This document shows positions 47,001 through 59,484 of a DNA stretch of 64,000 bases, one piece after another. The stretch comes from Phialocephala subalpina (Eukaryota > Ascomycota > Leotiomycetes > Helotiales > Mollisiaceae): assembly GCA_900073065.1 (NCBI GenBank), contig FJOG01000047.1, positions 304,018-368,017 on the forward strand. The letters are read 5' to 3'. Positions within the stretch are counted from its first letter, which is position 1. Each line of letters starts with the position of its first letter. The notes under the pieces are model-generated. The model ran no database searches, was not told where the DNA came from, and saw only the letters and a list, made by a program, of their open reading frames with translations. A program made the translations under genes and the position numbers.

Positions 47001-47333
47001 ATGCCCAAAGATAATTCATACTTCGCCCTTCCAACGCTGAACGGAAGACCTGCTGAAGAAGACTCAGACCATGAGAGCTCTGACACGCTTCTGGCCAGGC
47101 CCATGAAATACCGTGCACCTCTGCTACTAAATAACCTATATTTCGGACTTCTCCTTGCAAGTTCTTTCTTATGCTGCATATTATATTTTCTCACTGGCCG
47201 CGGTATCTTCTGGAAACACGACCTTGACAAGATTTGTTTCAGTCATACAGCAATGTATTGTATGCCAGGAATAATTCTTTTGAAAAGTTGGGCTTATACT
47301 TACTTACCTGTGATCCTAATTAGCACCCATTGA
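47001..47333 (+). pseudogene. truncated single-TM protein, possibly UstYa-type 5' fragment
   Basis: ATG at 47001. Cytosolic part (MPKDNSYFALPTLNGRPAEE), basic stretch, TM NNLYFGLLLASSFLCCILYF, then about 45 residues to TGA. The length and topology fit the N-terminal end of a UstYa-like protein, but the HxxHC part is absent and AT-rich DNA starts directly after it. I consider it a remnant. It could also be a short membrane protein of its own. Confidence 0.4.
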
Positions 47334-48185
47334 AGAGGACATGAAAATATTCGCTTAATATAATATTCTTATTAATATATTCGAATTAAACCAAATTATC
47401 TAATAAAACGATGCGTAACTAATAATATAACTTTATGCCAATGTACATTGATTTCCTTATTGCATTACTACTAATTACGAGTCTTCAATTAATACCTCGC
47501 CTCAATCCATGCCTCAATAAATCTTCTAGCATCGCGCAATCCCAGTGCGCAAGACCATATCGGATCTTTAATTAGCTCTTGCGATTCCCTCTCGCTCATC
47601 CCCACTTCAATTACCGCAGTTCTGCCCATTCTGCGATTTCGCGGCTCTTTTCACATCGCAGCTCCTGCGACCACCCATCCCGAGCAGATCGTACTTCGAA
47701 TCAGAGTGGCCAATAAATCAATTAATTAATCAATTCATTGATAACTAATTACAATACGCTAATAATTTGGCCATTTTTATTAGCTCAGTCCGTTAGTTAA
47801 GTACTCGTCTAACCGATCATTAAATTATCAGTTGATAGCTTTTATTTTCGCGAACGCAGAAGCTGCTTCTTCTTTACAAACCCCCAAAACTGCCACACCG
47901 GCCAGTGCCTCTTTCCCCAGGAGTTTGCCCACTCATGCAAGTAAGCAACCAGGATGAAAATGACTTCTGAGTCCAAAAGAGTAACTCTTCTCCAGCAACG
48001 GGAAAATCCAAACAAACTTTGCTTATTCCAGAACCGACATCAGCTTCCCAAATCCTCAATTGGCTACCTACAAAAACAATAAAAAACAATAAGAAAACAC
48101 TGTTGCAGCATTTACCTCCCATCAATGCTGGTGCTACTTCCCTCAACAACGCAATATTGACTCTAAAGTCCACGATATATGCGAA
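47334..48185. other. AT-rich intergenic DNA
   Basis: About 47335-47480 and 47705-47840 are AT-rich with TTAATTAATT-type runs, consistent with degraded repeats. No gene seen. Confidence 0.5.
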
Positions 48186-51100
48186 CTAAACGTCCTGAGG
48201 AAAATTGACCGGCATTGCTCCCGTTTCATTGTCCTCCAAGGCCGTCTCCGTAAGTCTATTCCTGTATCGGAATTCATTGACAACACTAGTCAATGTCTTT
48301 TCAACGTCTTCCTTACTCACTAACATTCCAAGACCATCGGAAATCCACCCTGATTTTGAACCCACTTCATCGTGAACAGCGGACTGAAACTTGAGGTAAT
48401 AACAACAAGCTCCCCTGACAAACTCGTCATTAATGTGTCGTCCATCATACCAGTATATTCTCTCAAAGATCAGAAGCACATCCACACATTCCCTTACGAG
48501 ACGACGCGCCGTTTCGTAAGCGCGGGCACGGTTGGTTGTTGCGGTCGCTGCGATGGCGGCTACACCCGAGACGACTCTGCTTGGACCTGGGCTCAGATAC
48601 GCTGCAACGCCTGGGGCATAAGTTGCCGCAGAAGTTGCCGCAGAAGTTATCGTTTTCAGCCAATTCTTCTCTTCGACGGAAGGATAAATCAGGTTCCGGA
48701 TCAGGTCTGAATGCATGTCGGACTGGTAACCTTCATATTCGAAGGCATTATTTGTAACCCTCATTGCGTTTTTTCCGAATTTGTCAATGAGCTTTTGGGT
48801 ATTTGATGAATCCAAAGTCGGTCTACGCTTTTCCCACAGATCTGCAAGATCTTTGATGGCTTTCTTCAATTTCTTGTCGATCCAGATTCGCTGGGCTTCC
48901 GCGTGAATCTTCGAAATCCGGGGACCGGTCATTGCATCATATGAAGCTTTTCTGAGGTCGTTGATTGAATCAGCATAGACATAGCCTCGAGTGACGCTAA
49001 CAAACTTGTAGTTCAGCGCTAATGACTCAGGCTTGACGTCCTTTTTCTCCCATTGTTCGATTATTTCGTTTTTCTTCCTGTCCATTAAAGCCTCCAACCG
49101 AGCATTAGCATCTGGTTGATACGAGGATGGGAGACTAGATATCTCATCAACGTTGGGAGAATCTTGCTCTATCCTAGGATTCTCGCTCAAAATTTCATCC
49201 AAAACTTCCTTTTTCATATTGCTTTTCAGGAGATCAAGTTTTGTAAAGACAAGAATCAGAGGAACTTCCCCAAAGTCAAGTTTCAATAGCTCACGATCCG
49301 TTGGCGTGATACGGGGATTTTCGAGAGAAGAGCAGAACCTTAGATCATCAGTTATGTTACAGGCATCCTATCATCGTGAGTACTCACCAGACACAATGCA
49401 GCTGATCTTGTAGTAAGTCACGAGACCTGCTTTCTTTGAGGAAAGCCTGAATGTCTTCGAAATTTTCCTTCTCACCACTTTGCCATCCATTCGAGTCATG
49501 AATTAAATATGGCGAGTCGCCCCCTCCGAAAGGAACTCTAATGTCGTGATTACCCGCACTAGCCCCGTGAGAAACCTCCGTCTGCAAGATGTTAAATCTC
49601 TATCCTGAATAATCTCACAATTGCCAGTCTTACTACAGATTGGTTCAAAAACTTGTTGATTAAGCTCGACTTCCCTGTTCCACTGGGGCCGCATATTAAT
49701 ATCCTGGGCTTTTCGGGCTCTCGTTTTTGCATGATTGTACTAGTCACATTCCAGTACTTGCGATGGTCCTCGCAGACAAACGACTCTTGCTCTCGCAAAA
49801 TCTTTGCGTACGATAACTTGCTAATAGCTCGAATCATATAGGCCTGGGTATTATCCATGAAGAATACGGAAGGGTGTATGAAAGTACCAAAAGGATCTGA
49901 TTGGAGAGATAGAGTAAGTATCAGAGGATGAGAGTTGGTTACAAAATCGGCGCAGTCATGAACTTACTCTTCTTGTCGTCGACCCTTCCAATAAGCTTGC
50001 CGTGATTGAATATTTCCCTGTCTTTCGTTCCAACCCATCTTTCATTTACTGGGAAGCGTGGCGCATATCCAGGCTCTTCGAAAACGTTTGAGAGATCGTC
50101 CATCGACACTTCGATACCATTGCTGAAACAGATTGATTGTAGTTGTTCGCTCAATTTTGGCAAAACCGACTTATTCAGTGTCCGTACGCTTGGGAATATG
50201 AGATTAGCTGGGTTTAGAGTCGTTAAATTCGGTGCCGCAGTAAATCCCAACCCAAGCCCGAATTTTTGCGCTTCAGAAAGTATCCATTGAAGTGGCCATA
50301 GCGAAAGTCCATCATCTTCACAGGCACCCCCAAGATTTCCATGTACTCCTGCAAACCATGCCTCCTGAAAAGACCTCTTGTCATGGTCATACTCATCAAC
50401 TTCCTTGTGCAGCAAGAAGCGTTCTAATTTGTACTCCATTCGGCGCTCGAACAACGCCATAGCGTGTCTGACATGAAAGATATTATGGAGGAGTCCAATA
50501 TCATTCAGCCCAGAATCGTTGAAAGCTTTGACGGTGTCGAAGGCGCCCAGAAATTGAATGCGTGGTGAATCACGAGTATATTGGTTTCTGGGTTAGTTAG
50601 TGTCAATATGGGAAATTCTCGAGACAATGATCAAAGAACATAGACGGAGACAATACCGGAACCATTCAATCTGCATCGATACATGTCAGAAACGACTATC
50701 ATGCAAATCGTGAGATAAACTCACTGTGTTGCTTCTTCCTGGAAGATTGCCACGGAGATCCCGCCATATAGTCAATGCCTTTACGAATTCATCGTCAAAT
50801 TCCCTTGAATCCGCTCGCAAGGCTCCGAGATGCTGTAACATGCCAGCAACTGCTCGGGTTATGACTTTAAGATGTTAGGTGAGGCTCCCAAGGGGTTCAG
50901 TCAACACAAACAAGCACCGCGGCTGAAGCCAAACATGAAGAGCTCATCCTTTGAAGGACACAACTTGCAACACTCCTACCATCAAATTAGCTTGACGTTC
51001 ATTACGAACATCTTTGAATAAACCTTGACGACGTATATACATACCTTATAGACCTCTTTGATCTTAGCGTCGCAACCTGTTTCGCCACGCCCTGCGACAC

Positions 51101-51658
51101 CTCCAAAAACACTCGCCACCATCCCAGCCGAAGCACCTACACCTGTGATGAATTCGGCGCGTTTCTATCAATGTATCTACTTAGCACTGAGATATAGATC
51201 ATGAGAGCTTTGCCATACCTGGAGCCATATCTTGCCGTTCGCATCTCGAATCTTTTTCTCAAGAGGAACAAGCTGCCAGATTCTGAACACATTGGACGTA
51301 GCATCGGTGCGTTGAGCTCGTCATAATCAGACATCGCTGCGAAAAATGGACAATTTCACATACCAATCGAGCCATCTTGATCCATCCAAGTTCCTTCTAC
51401 ACAAATGACAAGTCTGCACGGATCGTGGAACTCTTTACAATCGACGCAGATGTCCTCCGCTTGGGAAGCTCGGCTGGCGCGCTCTGAAGTATGATCGGTG
51501 CTCGGGGGTCTTCTTGAAGGTAACGAGTCTCTATTGCGCACTTGGTTGCTTAAACTACTTGAGCTCTCCCAAACATTTTCCGAAAACTCAGAGGCCATCC
51601 TCTCGAAATCGGATTGGGAAATGTCGATTGGGAAATGCTTGCCTCGAAATGTGAACAT
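48186..51658 (-). CDS. DUF2235 hydrolase fused to a P-loop GTPase
   Basis: Ten exons, introns 51317-51363, 51165-51218, 50976-51044, 50865-50911, 50671-50724, 50588-50656, 49897-49967, 49582-49633 and 49339-49387, all in phase, 986 residues. Residues about 85-465 are DUF2235 (Tle1-like alpha/beta hydrolase): LVICVEGTWMDQDG, FITGVGASAG, nucleophile elbow GFSRGAF (Ser189), FLGAFDTV (Asp261), WFAGVHGNLGGA (His326), and the family end GTFIHPSV. The GTPase domain follows: Walker A GPSGTGKS (520-527), D567-S-N-G, and TKLD (635-638), then a long helical C-terminus with a hydrophobic stretch (TSAATSAATYAPGVAAYLSP). The hydrolase frame has a stop at 49939 only if intron 7 is ignored; its GTAAGT donor and CAG acceptor make the fusion the better model. 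Membrane lipid attack controlled by GTP is a reasonable hypothesis. Confidence 0.82.
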
Positions 51659-52085
51659 TCTTGGCTGGTAGAAACTTCAACAAAGTTGGCGGTATCCCAG
51701 CTAATCCCTACCACCTCGTCACATTCAGTCAGCCGCTTGCATGTATAGTACTTCGGTGGGCTGCCTGATCTACGCCCGATGTAGAGAAGCAATCATTTCT
51801 TTAATGTTACATTTTGCTCCGTTGCTTCTTTTCATCATCCAATCGGTTTGAAGTTCCTCGGTGAGCACATGCAACAGGATGCCCGGAATCAAGCCACGGT
51901 CGCAATGTGGTGTAAGAAATAGGTAAACAACTACCCGTAGCTACAACTTAGAATTAATATTGCTAAATACCCCTTCGATCGTAGCATGTTTTTGGTACCA
52001 TCTTCCCCCTTTCAATGCTCATGGCAAAGCAGGTAAGTATTGATGTCATGGGTAGTGTTTGTGATGTATCTGTGGAGTCCTTAGA
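51659..52085. other. divergent promoter region, first part
   Basis: 5' flank of the DUF2235-GTPase gene; no gene seen. Confidence 0.4.
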
Positions 52086-52480
52086 GCCTCGTCATGGCAT
52101 AGTCTTACTATACTATTTATCACTGCTGCAGTCTACTGCGGATACTAGGGTGTTGCAGTAACATGTGCAAGCCCGGCCCTTTTTTCGGGCGTACCTTAGC
52201 CCCCTTTTCAAGCATATATTAGTCTCGTCGTGGCATAATCTCATTGCACTATTTATTATTGCTGCAGCCTACTGCAGATACTAGGGTGTTGCAGTAACAT
52301 GTACAGGCCCGGCCCTTTTTTCGGGCGTACCTTAGCCCCCTTTTCAGGCATCTATTAGTCTCGTCGTGGCATAATCTCATTGTACTATTTATTACTGCTG
52401 CAGTCTACTGCAGATACTGGGGTGTTGCAGTAACATGTGCGGAACCAGCCCCCCTTTTCGGGCGTGTATCAGCCCCCAAG
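52086..52480. repeat. tandem repeat, 136-bp period, about three copies
   Basis: CGTCRTGGCATARTCT recurs at 52090, 52226 and 52362, exactly 136 bp apart. Each unit contains TGCTGCAGYCTACTGC, GGTGTTGCAGTAACATGT and a potential hairpin GCCCGGCCCTTTTTTCGGGC (degenerate in copy three). It lies between the divergent DUF2235-GTPase and AAA genes. Confidence 0.85.
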
Positions 52481-52652
52481 GCTTAATGATTTACGCCAAA
52501 AGGAATTTTCATCAGTACGAATTGAGCTGCGGTGAGCGGTTACGAATCTGATACTTGCTTCGGCTCCGTTGACTCGAATACAAGACCCGAGCCCCTTTGT
52601 TTCAATCAGTTTACCATAGTTTCAAGTAATTGCGACTTGACTACGAGGAGCA

Positions 52653-55600
52653 ATGTCAGATGAAGTCCTTGCTTCAAACGGCCCAAGCGGCCCTACCAAT
52701 TATCCTGGCGTTGTCAACAACACTGCAACTTCATTGCCTACAGAGGAGTCGAGAGCCCCTCAGGATGACGTCTATCAGCCTCTTCCAAATGAAAGCGTCG
52801 GCATTAGCTCAGTACATACAGCAGCTGAAGGAATCAAAACTCCTACCGGCAACTGCCAAAATGGCTCCAGAGACAAGAGCCTCGAAGAATATGAACACCG
52901 GAGATGCTTGGAAGAGACCAGCAACCTCAAGGGTCGCATCGAACTCTTAGAACAACATGTGGCTAGCCTCTGCGACTTCTTACCAACAGCCGATCGCGAA
53001 CCTGAGCAAACGAAGCCAGTAGAGGAGCAAATACCAATGGTCTCGGCATCGATACATGCAGCATCGGCTGAAATGAAAAGCAAGATCATTCAGAGTCTCC
53101 CTTTGGAAACTCTCTCATCTCCCAATACAGACATCGAAGTCTGCGACACCGAAGAGACATTCTTTCACCGGAAACACTCTGTCTACATGATAGAAATCTT
53201 GCAGCAAAGCTCAGATTCACGGAACTCGAAAAGATCCGTCAGTCGCCTTGTTGGCAGCCCAACCAATAGCGCAAGTGCTGTCGTCCCTTCGGCCATGCCA
53301 AGCAGGATCAGAATACGATCCGCATTAATATTAGGCCTGTTAGAGGTGGTCTCTAAGACAGAGCTCTATACGAAAGCCGATCCAACCGCCGCAAATCCAG
53401 CTCCAGCTCCAGTATCGTTGGTTTTTCTATATCCTTTTAAACTATTCGTTCGACATTACGCTGCGATCATTGGATACATCGAAAAGATCATGGATGGATC
53501 GGCAGAGACTTCAGGGAATGGCCAACCGACGAAGTTCGAAGTTCCCTCAATTCCAAGTCAACTCCAGAGTGCAGAGGCTCGTGAGCACTTCGGACTTCTG
53601 AAGAGATTGTTCGAGGAAAATTTGGGTTATCTGTTCACAATCCGTCGGGAGCTTCGTGATCACACTCGAACCACAGTTGAGTTTGAACACTTGTGGCTTT
53701 TGTTTGACTTGGGGGACATTGTCTATGAAAGAGAGGCCAATGATAACCCCCTTGGGGTTCCCCGCCTTTGGAAGATCACACATTATGGGGGTGGTAGGGA
53801 AATACTGAACGACAATGCTCCAGATATCACAGATCCATTTATCAAAGACGCTACGCCCAAGGCAAACTCAAAGGGGAAAGAAAATCCCTTCCATATACGG
53901 GGATTCTATCTTGAGTCTAGTGGAAAGGCTATTTTCACTGAGGAGGACGGCTACACAATACCTCCTTGGGATGGCGAGAGACCAGTACATGAGCTCAAGC
54001 TCTTTCCTTACCACTTTTGTGAACCGGGCAGAGATTTCACGGATGAGAATCGTGGTGCCTGGCTTAAGCGATTGGTTAAAGAAGGTCGAACGTATTCCAC
54101 ACTGAGGCCTGGTAAGGTTGTGTACTTAAAAGGCATTGGTGTTGGAGAGGATTTGAAAATGTCTGAGGTAAGCTCTACCCGAGTGACCACCTTTATATAA
54201 CGAAGCTAACATTCCCTTAGTATCAGTCTCAGGTGGTTATTGACTTCGAACAAGCTCAAGTGGAGGCCCCCAAACTGTCACAAACATCTAGTGAGCAGAA
54301 ACTTGGCGCGCTCGCGGTTCTCATGAGATCTTTACGCTCGCGTTCATCTCGGTCGTTGTTCATTCATTCCGGCGATACTCGAGAAGTAGAAGAAACTCCG
54401 CAGCGCGTGTCAGCCGAAGCCCAAACACTCAAGATTCTTGACACCATCCACAACGATAATTTGCTAGATCTCGAATATTTCCGGAGCGAAATGAAGAATA
54501 TAGCACCACCGTTAACTGCCTTCAACACTGCCGAGGCGTCTCAAATCCCCCTTCAGAACTATATTCTTTTCCCAAGGACTGCAAGTGGTTTTGTCTTATC
54601 GGCTCGAGAATGGGTGAATTTTGAGATCCGGGACCTGAGTAAGGTTCATTTCAACAAGAGTCTTTGGAAGGAGTTACAACTACCATACGGATACAAAAGA
54701 GCACTACTCGCAACAGTGAGAAGCCACGTTCGAGCCAAGGATTCTCTGCCAGAACACGACAGTATACCAGGCAAGGGAACAGGTGCAATTATTCTCCTCC
54801 AAGGATCGTCGGGTGTTGGTAAAACATTCACTGCCGAAGCACTAGCAGCCCACACGAACCGTCCATTGTATTCTATTACAAGCGGTGACCTCGGTGATTC
54901 TGTCAGTACTGTCGAACGACAATTAGTCAAAATACTCAATCGCGGCCGCAGGTGGGGCTGCGTTATCCTGCTTGACGAAGCAGACGTATACTTGACTAGG
55001 CGGGGCCAAGACAGCTTCCAACGAAATGCTATTGTGAGTGCATTTCTTCGCCAACTGGAACGGTACCCTGGTATAATGGTTCTCACCACCAATCGACAAT
55101 TGAACATTGATGAGGCGATTGCTCAAAGATTTCAACTCCGTCTCTTCTATCCGCCATTAAACAAGGAAGCAGTCAAGAAAGTTTGGGCACTTTACTGCAC
55201 CAAGGAGAAATGCCAACAACTTATCGCAGATCGGGTAGCCAAGAAGCCGAAAGTCGAAATTGGCGAAGGCGTTGATACTTGGTGGGAAACGCCGTACCAA
55301 CAGTCAATTGCGCCAAAGCAAACAGACCACAACTTGGGAGCCTCACTAGGCCCGAATGATGAGGACGAGCCACAAGCATGGTGGAGTGGTCGCGATATTC
55401 AATTCGCTTTCAGAGAAGCCATTGCATTGGCAGTTCACGACAAGGTGACGGAGAAAAGGGCTCATGCGAAGACTATGAGTGCTGAAGCAATGGAAAAAGC
55501 AGCCAAGATGGATAAAAAGGGCAAATCTGGACGTAAAGAAGTTCTACAGAAGCAAGCCATGGAAGTACAGAAAAATTCCCGAACAATAAGCGAAGACGAC

Positions 55601-55837
55601 GAGATCCTGATCACAAAAGAGTATTTCGACGAGGTTCTACTGAGGTTAGCCTCCTTCGATGAAGGTATCAAGACGATGCACGACCCTCACAGAGATGGTG
55701 ACTCCATTGGAGTTGAAGCTCCTGATGAAAGCCTGCAGTATCCGAACGATGAAAGTTACGAAACGACCATGACAGACAGCGACGTTTCACCATATGACAG
55801 CGATAGCAGCGACGAGGGCGAAAATTATTCATGGTAG
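52653..55837 (+). CDS. AAA ATPase with N-terminal DUF7025-type region
   Basis: Intron 54168-54220 gives 1043 residues. The N-terminal third is low-complexity, with a coiled segment (LKGRIELLEQHVASL). The middle (about 215-505) has LRDHTRTTVEFEHLWLLFD and GKAIFTEEDGYTIPPWDGER, the fungal DUF7025-like region that precedes AAA domains in this family. The AAA module has Walker A LQGSSGVGKTFTAEALA (about 700), Walker B WGCVILLDEADVYL (about 750), and NRQLNIDEAIAQRFQ. It ends in an acidic tail. It is probably an ATP-driven remodeller or signalling ATPase; the substrate is unknown. It is divergent from the DUF2235-GTPase gene across the tandem repeat. Confidence 0.88.
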
Positions 55838-56619
55838 TCGGAACAATTAGGTATAGAGACGAAGGAGCGGATCAACTGTTCTCGATACGATGGGGTTCTT
55901 TGTAGTGTAGACAGCTTCCTAGTTGAACAGCATATGCCAGCCGGATTTACTGAATAGAGTTGCGTAACTACGTCCCCCATATAAAGGCTTGGATTTACAG
56001 GGAGATAGGATAGTAGAAATTTGGACTTTAGTGATGGTAGCAATGGTTCATGGGGGAGACTCCCTAACCTACGGGCGTATTCACTGTCACGTAAGCGTCC
56101 CTAGCGGACGATGATATCTTCCTTCCTTCCCTGTAGTTTAGTATGAACTCATCTTCTGTCCTCTCCATGATTGTTCCTACATTCTGGGAGGTCTACTCCT
56201 TACATTCACTGTAATCTGTATTGATTTGGACACGCTGGCCACAAGCGCGTGCGGCGCGCGGTGCGATCGAGGGGCCTGCCTCCTAAGAGAAAAAAACCCC
56301 CCAAAAAGGAACCAAAGGGCAGCAGATATTGCATTTCTCAATAGTTCTAACATGCACGAATTATGTGGAGCTCTATGATCAAACTGGACAGGAAGGTTGT
56401 CTCAACAGTGCCAAGACAGTCATCTCCTGCAGAGTTAAGTATATGTTGTTAGCGCTTGTAACATTAAACTTGATTGGAATCTGATATGTACATGCTCATA
56501 AAGAGCCACAAGGATGTCCAAGAGGACTAGGCTGACTTATGAACCAACCTCTTTCTGGAACCGGCGTCGTGCTCTCTTGGCTTAATTAACTCGCTATCCA
56601 TCAAGTATTACCATATCGA
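55838..56619. other. intergenic between convergent genes
   Basis: 3' flanks of the AAA and kinase genes. A GC-rich patch lies near 56245 and an A/C-run patch near 56285. No gene seen. Confidence 0.45.
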
Positions 56620-59484
56620 CTAGCCAGCAAACCAAAGTAGATGCTGGTTCTCCCAGAAGACCTTTTCGAAGCCTTGGGTGTCATCATTGATAGCATCCGT
56701 TCTGTTGAATACTACTTCATCCCTCTGAATACCCCAATTCTGTTTAAGCAAGCCCTTAAATCGTGGCGAAAAAGAGAGGCTGAGGAACAATTTGAGCGGT
56801 GCGCAGGAAGATTCCACTTGATCCCCATACTGGTGTGCTAATTCCACCAGCGGACATATAACTTCAGCCAGTCTCTCAAAAGGGTAATCCTTGTTGGTTC
56901 CCAAGCCCACAAGTCGGTCAAGGACAATGATAACCCTCTGTGACCCTGGAAGACTCTTGTACGCCTTGATGAAACTGGCCATGACCTTAGATACATCTTT
57001 GGACTCCAGAATATGTGTTAGCTCGCATCTCTGGACAGCGACTTCATCTAGCAACATCATTTGGATCAAAAGGCTTGAAGCCAACTGAAGAGCTCTGTCC
57101 TGGGATTGTGTGTTGGTCTCCTGGAAAAAGTGATAAAGAACGTGATACCCGAGTTCTTGTCGCCTGGCATCTTTAACGACGCATGCGGCGACAATGGATG
57201 TGATCTCCGCAAGCTCCCGTGCGCGGTCACCGACATGAACGTAAATGACAATTACGCTCGAGGATACCATTGATGCCCATTTGTTGATGCAGTAGTTTTT
57301 CTTCGAGCGTTTCCATAGAGATTTGACCCTCCCCGAGATCTTGGCAGATCTCAATCCCAACCCATTTCCTGCGCTGACAAGCCTGCCCAATGCCTGTGTC
57401 TGTTTCCTCCTCATGTCCAAAAAGGACACGGGCAGGGCTTCTACAGACTGGAGGGGTACTGTTGCAAATCAGACGGAAGCTTTTACTATGGAATGATACT
57501 TACCTTCTTCCGACCCCCCATTTCGTACGCCGATATCTGTCACGGAGTCTAACGAGTCAGAGTTGCCTTCCACCCGAACACTGGCGTGAGCTTGCGTGTC
57601 GATGACTGGTGGTTTCGGGACGGGGGTTTGCGCCATGATAGGGGTGTGAGGTATAGCTTCTTCCAGCTTGGATTTCTCGAGAATCTCTTCAAGACTTTTG
57701 ACGACATCCCTCATTTCGGGGCGGTCTTTCGGATCTATCACCAATATTCTTCTCAAAAGCTCTACCAACAAGCTGCTGGAGTTCATGGCATCAACTTCCG
57801 AGCGTGAGTCAAGTCGGCCCAGCTCCTCCTCGACCTTGTCTAAAAGTCTCCCCGATGAATAGAACCTTTGGCAAGTACCATAAATAAATTTGTGAGTCCG
57901 CGCCTTTCTGAAATCTCTCAGTGCTTGCACCCCGAAACGCATATATACAGCAATCTCGAGAAGTATGCAGCCAAACGACCAGACATCGCTTGGACGGCTA
58001 GACTCGCCTTTTTTAAACTCATTCTCGATATCTTCTCGTTCAGGGGCAATGTATTGTCCTCCAGGATTTGGCGATAGCTGCTTTGAACCTTCAATGGGGT
58101 TTCTAAACGCAGCGTCTCCAAAATCCGCAAGAATGAACTGTTCGCAATCAACGAGTATATTATTCGGCTTCAGGTCGTAATGGCATCCAATCCTTTCGAC
58201 GCCGAAACCCTTATGGCTGAAGTTGTGGAATTCTTGAAGGGCAATAGCCAGTTTGTGAATAGCAGTATAGTAGGCCTGGTTGCTTGAAAAAAGGCTCCGA
58301 GGCTTCTCTCTGTCCAGGAATTTGTACAGATCCATTTCGTACTGCGGAAATAGTAGATTCAGGGTCCCGTTTACTGAATAAGAGTGGTACAACTTTATCG
58401 TGCTCTCATTTGCAGCCGAGTTGAGCCAGCGGTACATTTGTTCTTCGGATCGCGCCTTACTATCGTCCTTGAGCTCCTTCCGGACTAATTTCGCGTACTA
58501 AAGTAAGTTCAGTATCAACATGTGCATTGAAGGCCTGGTCACACTTACTAACGAGCGCTTCAAAGAAGAGTCCAGTGGTTCCCAATGGCGTGTATCGATT
58601 TGAAGCTCGTATAAATCACTAGATGCCCCTTGTGTTGAAGCTTTATTGTCCTTGAGATAAGGAAATATCATATTAGTATTATACTCCCTCAAAAAATCAT
58701 CTTCTCTTAACACAGCAGCGAGAAATTTCCATTGATGTGTGTCAAAGCGTTCTGCTTTGAGTGGATCGGGCAAGAATTCTTTAATCGTGCGTATGTTGAG
58801 AGGAAGACGACTGTCTATGCTATTGTTGTTGTCAGAGCGTGACAGAAAGGCCCGAAGGCAACCGGTGGCTCGAATATGTATCAGAATAGCTAAAATTTTC
58901 CTCCCGCCGTTAATAACTCTATTGGCGACATTCTCGTGATCGGAGAGCGAAATGCCAAAACATTGTCTCTTCAATAACTCCCGAATGCATGGCTCATCCA
59001 GAACACCTTCGAGTGTTCCTTCCGGAATGTATTTGTGATTATGGTCATTGCGTTGTCCTAAGCGGTATATTCGATCATCCAAATTGTTCAGTGCGAGTGA
59101 GTCGGATAGCAAAGCCATTCTCGCGGTGACCGTTCTGACCCGGAGTCAGATTCGATTTGGTTGAGAATCCCTTTACCCACTCTGATCCCTGAGAGACTCC
59201 TCTTCGCCCTGAAGAGAGTTAGAATATAACGTGGCTAGCGGAACTTGAAGGCAGGAGTTCGTTTGAGGAGGGTGTTGGGTCGCATACCTCTGTGAGCTTC
59301 TGAGGAATTCGAAGGATGTAATAGTCGTCCTTCTCCTAATGCGAATCCATCATTAGTATAAGTTCATACTTCCAGGAAGATGCCCACAAACCTCAATCTC
59401 GAAATTGGTGCCGAATTTAGACTTCAACAGTGTAACGAGCCTCTCCCGGTTTAAATACTTCCGCTGCAACTCCTGCACTTCCAT
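56620..59484 (-). CDS. protein kinase fused to a NACHT-like domain
   Basis: Exons 59392-59484, 59288-59335, 59177-59208, 58549-59134, 57504-58497 and 56620-57458; introns 42-79 nt, all phases agree, 863 residues. The N-terminal 250 residues are a helical region common in fungal kinases of this type. The kinase domain has YAKLVRKEL (about 254), HYDLKPNNIL (catalytic Asp361), ADFGDA (Asp378) and SDVWSFGCILLE. After a Pro-rich linker the C-terminal 280 residues have VLYHFFQETNTQSQDRALQL and VIIVLDRLVGL, the pattern of the fungal NACHT/STAND fold after its P-loop, but no GxxxxGK[ST] is visible before them. So the NTPase half looks degenerate. A signalling role is inferred. Confidence 0.8.

Noticed and set aside
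49592..49858. Separate start codon for a stand-alone GTPase gene
   Set aside because: The ATG is preceded in frame by PFGTFIHPSVFF, a typical DUF2235 ending, and a clean GTAAGT...CAG intron joins it to the hydrolase. The fusion model explains more.
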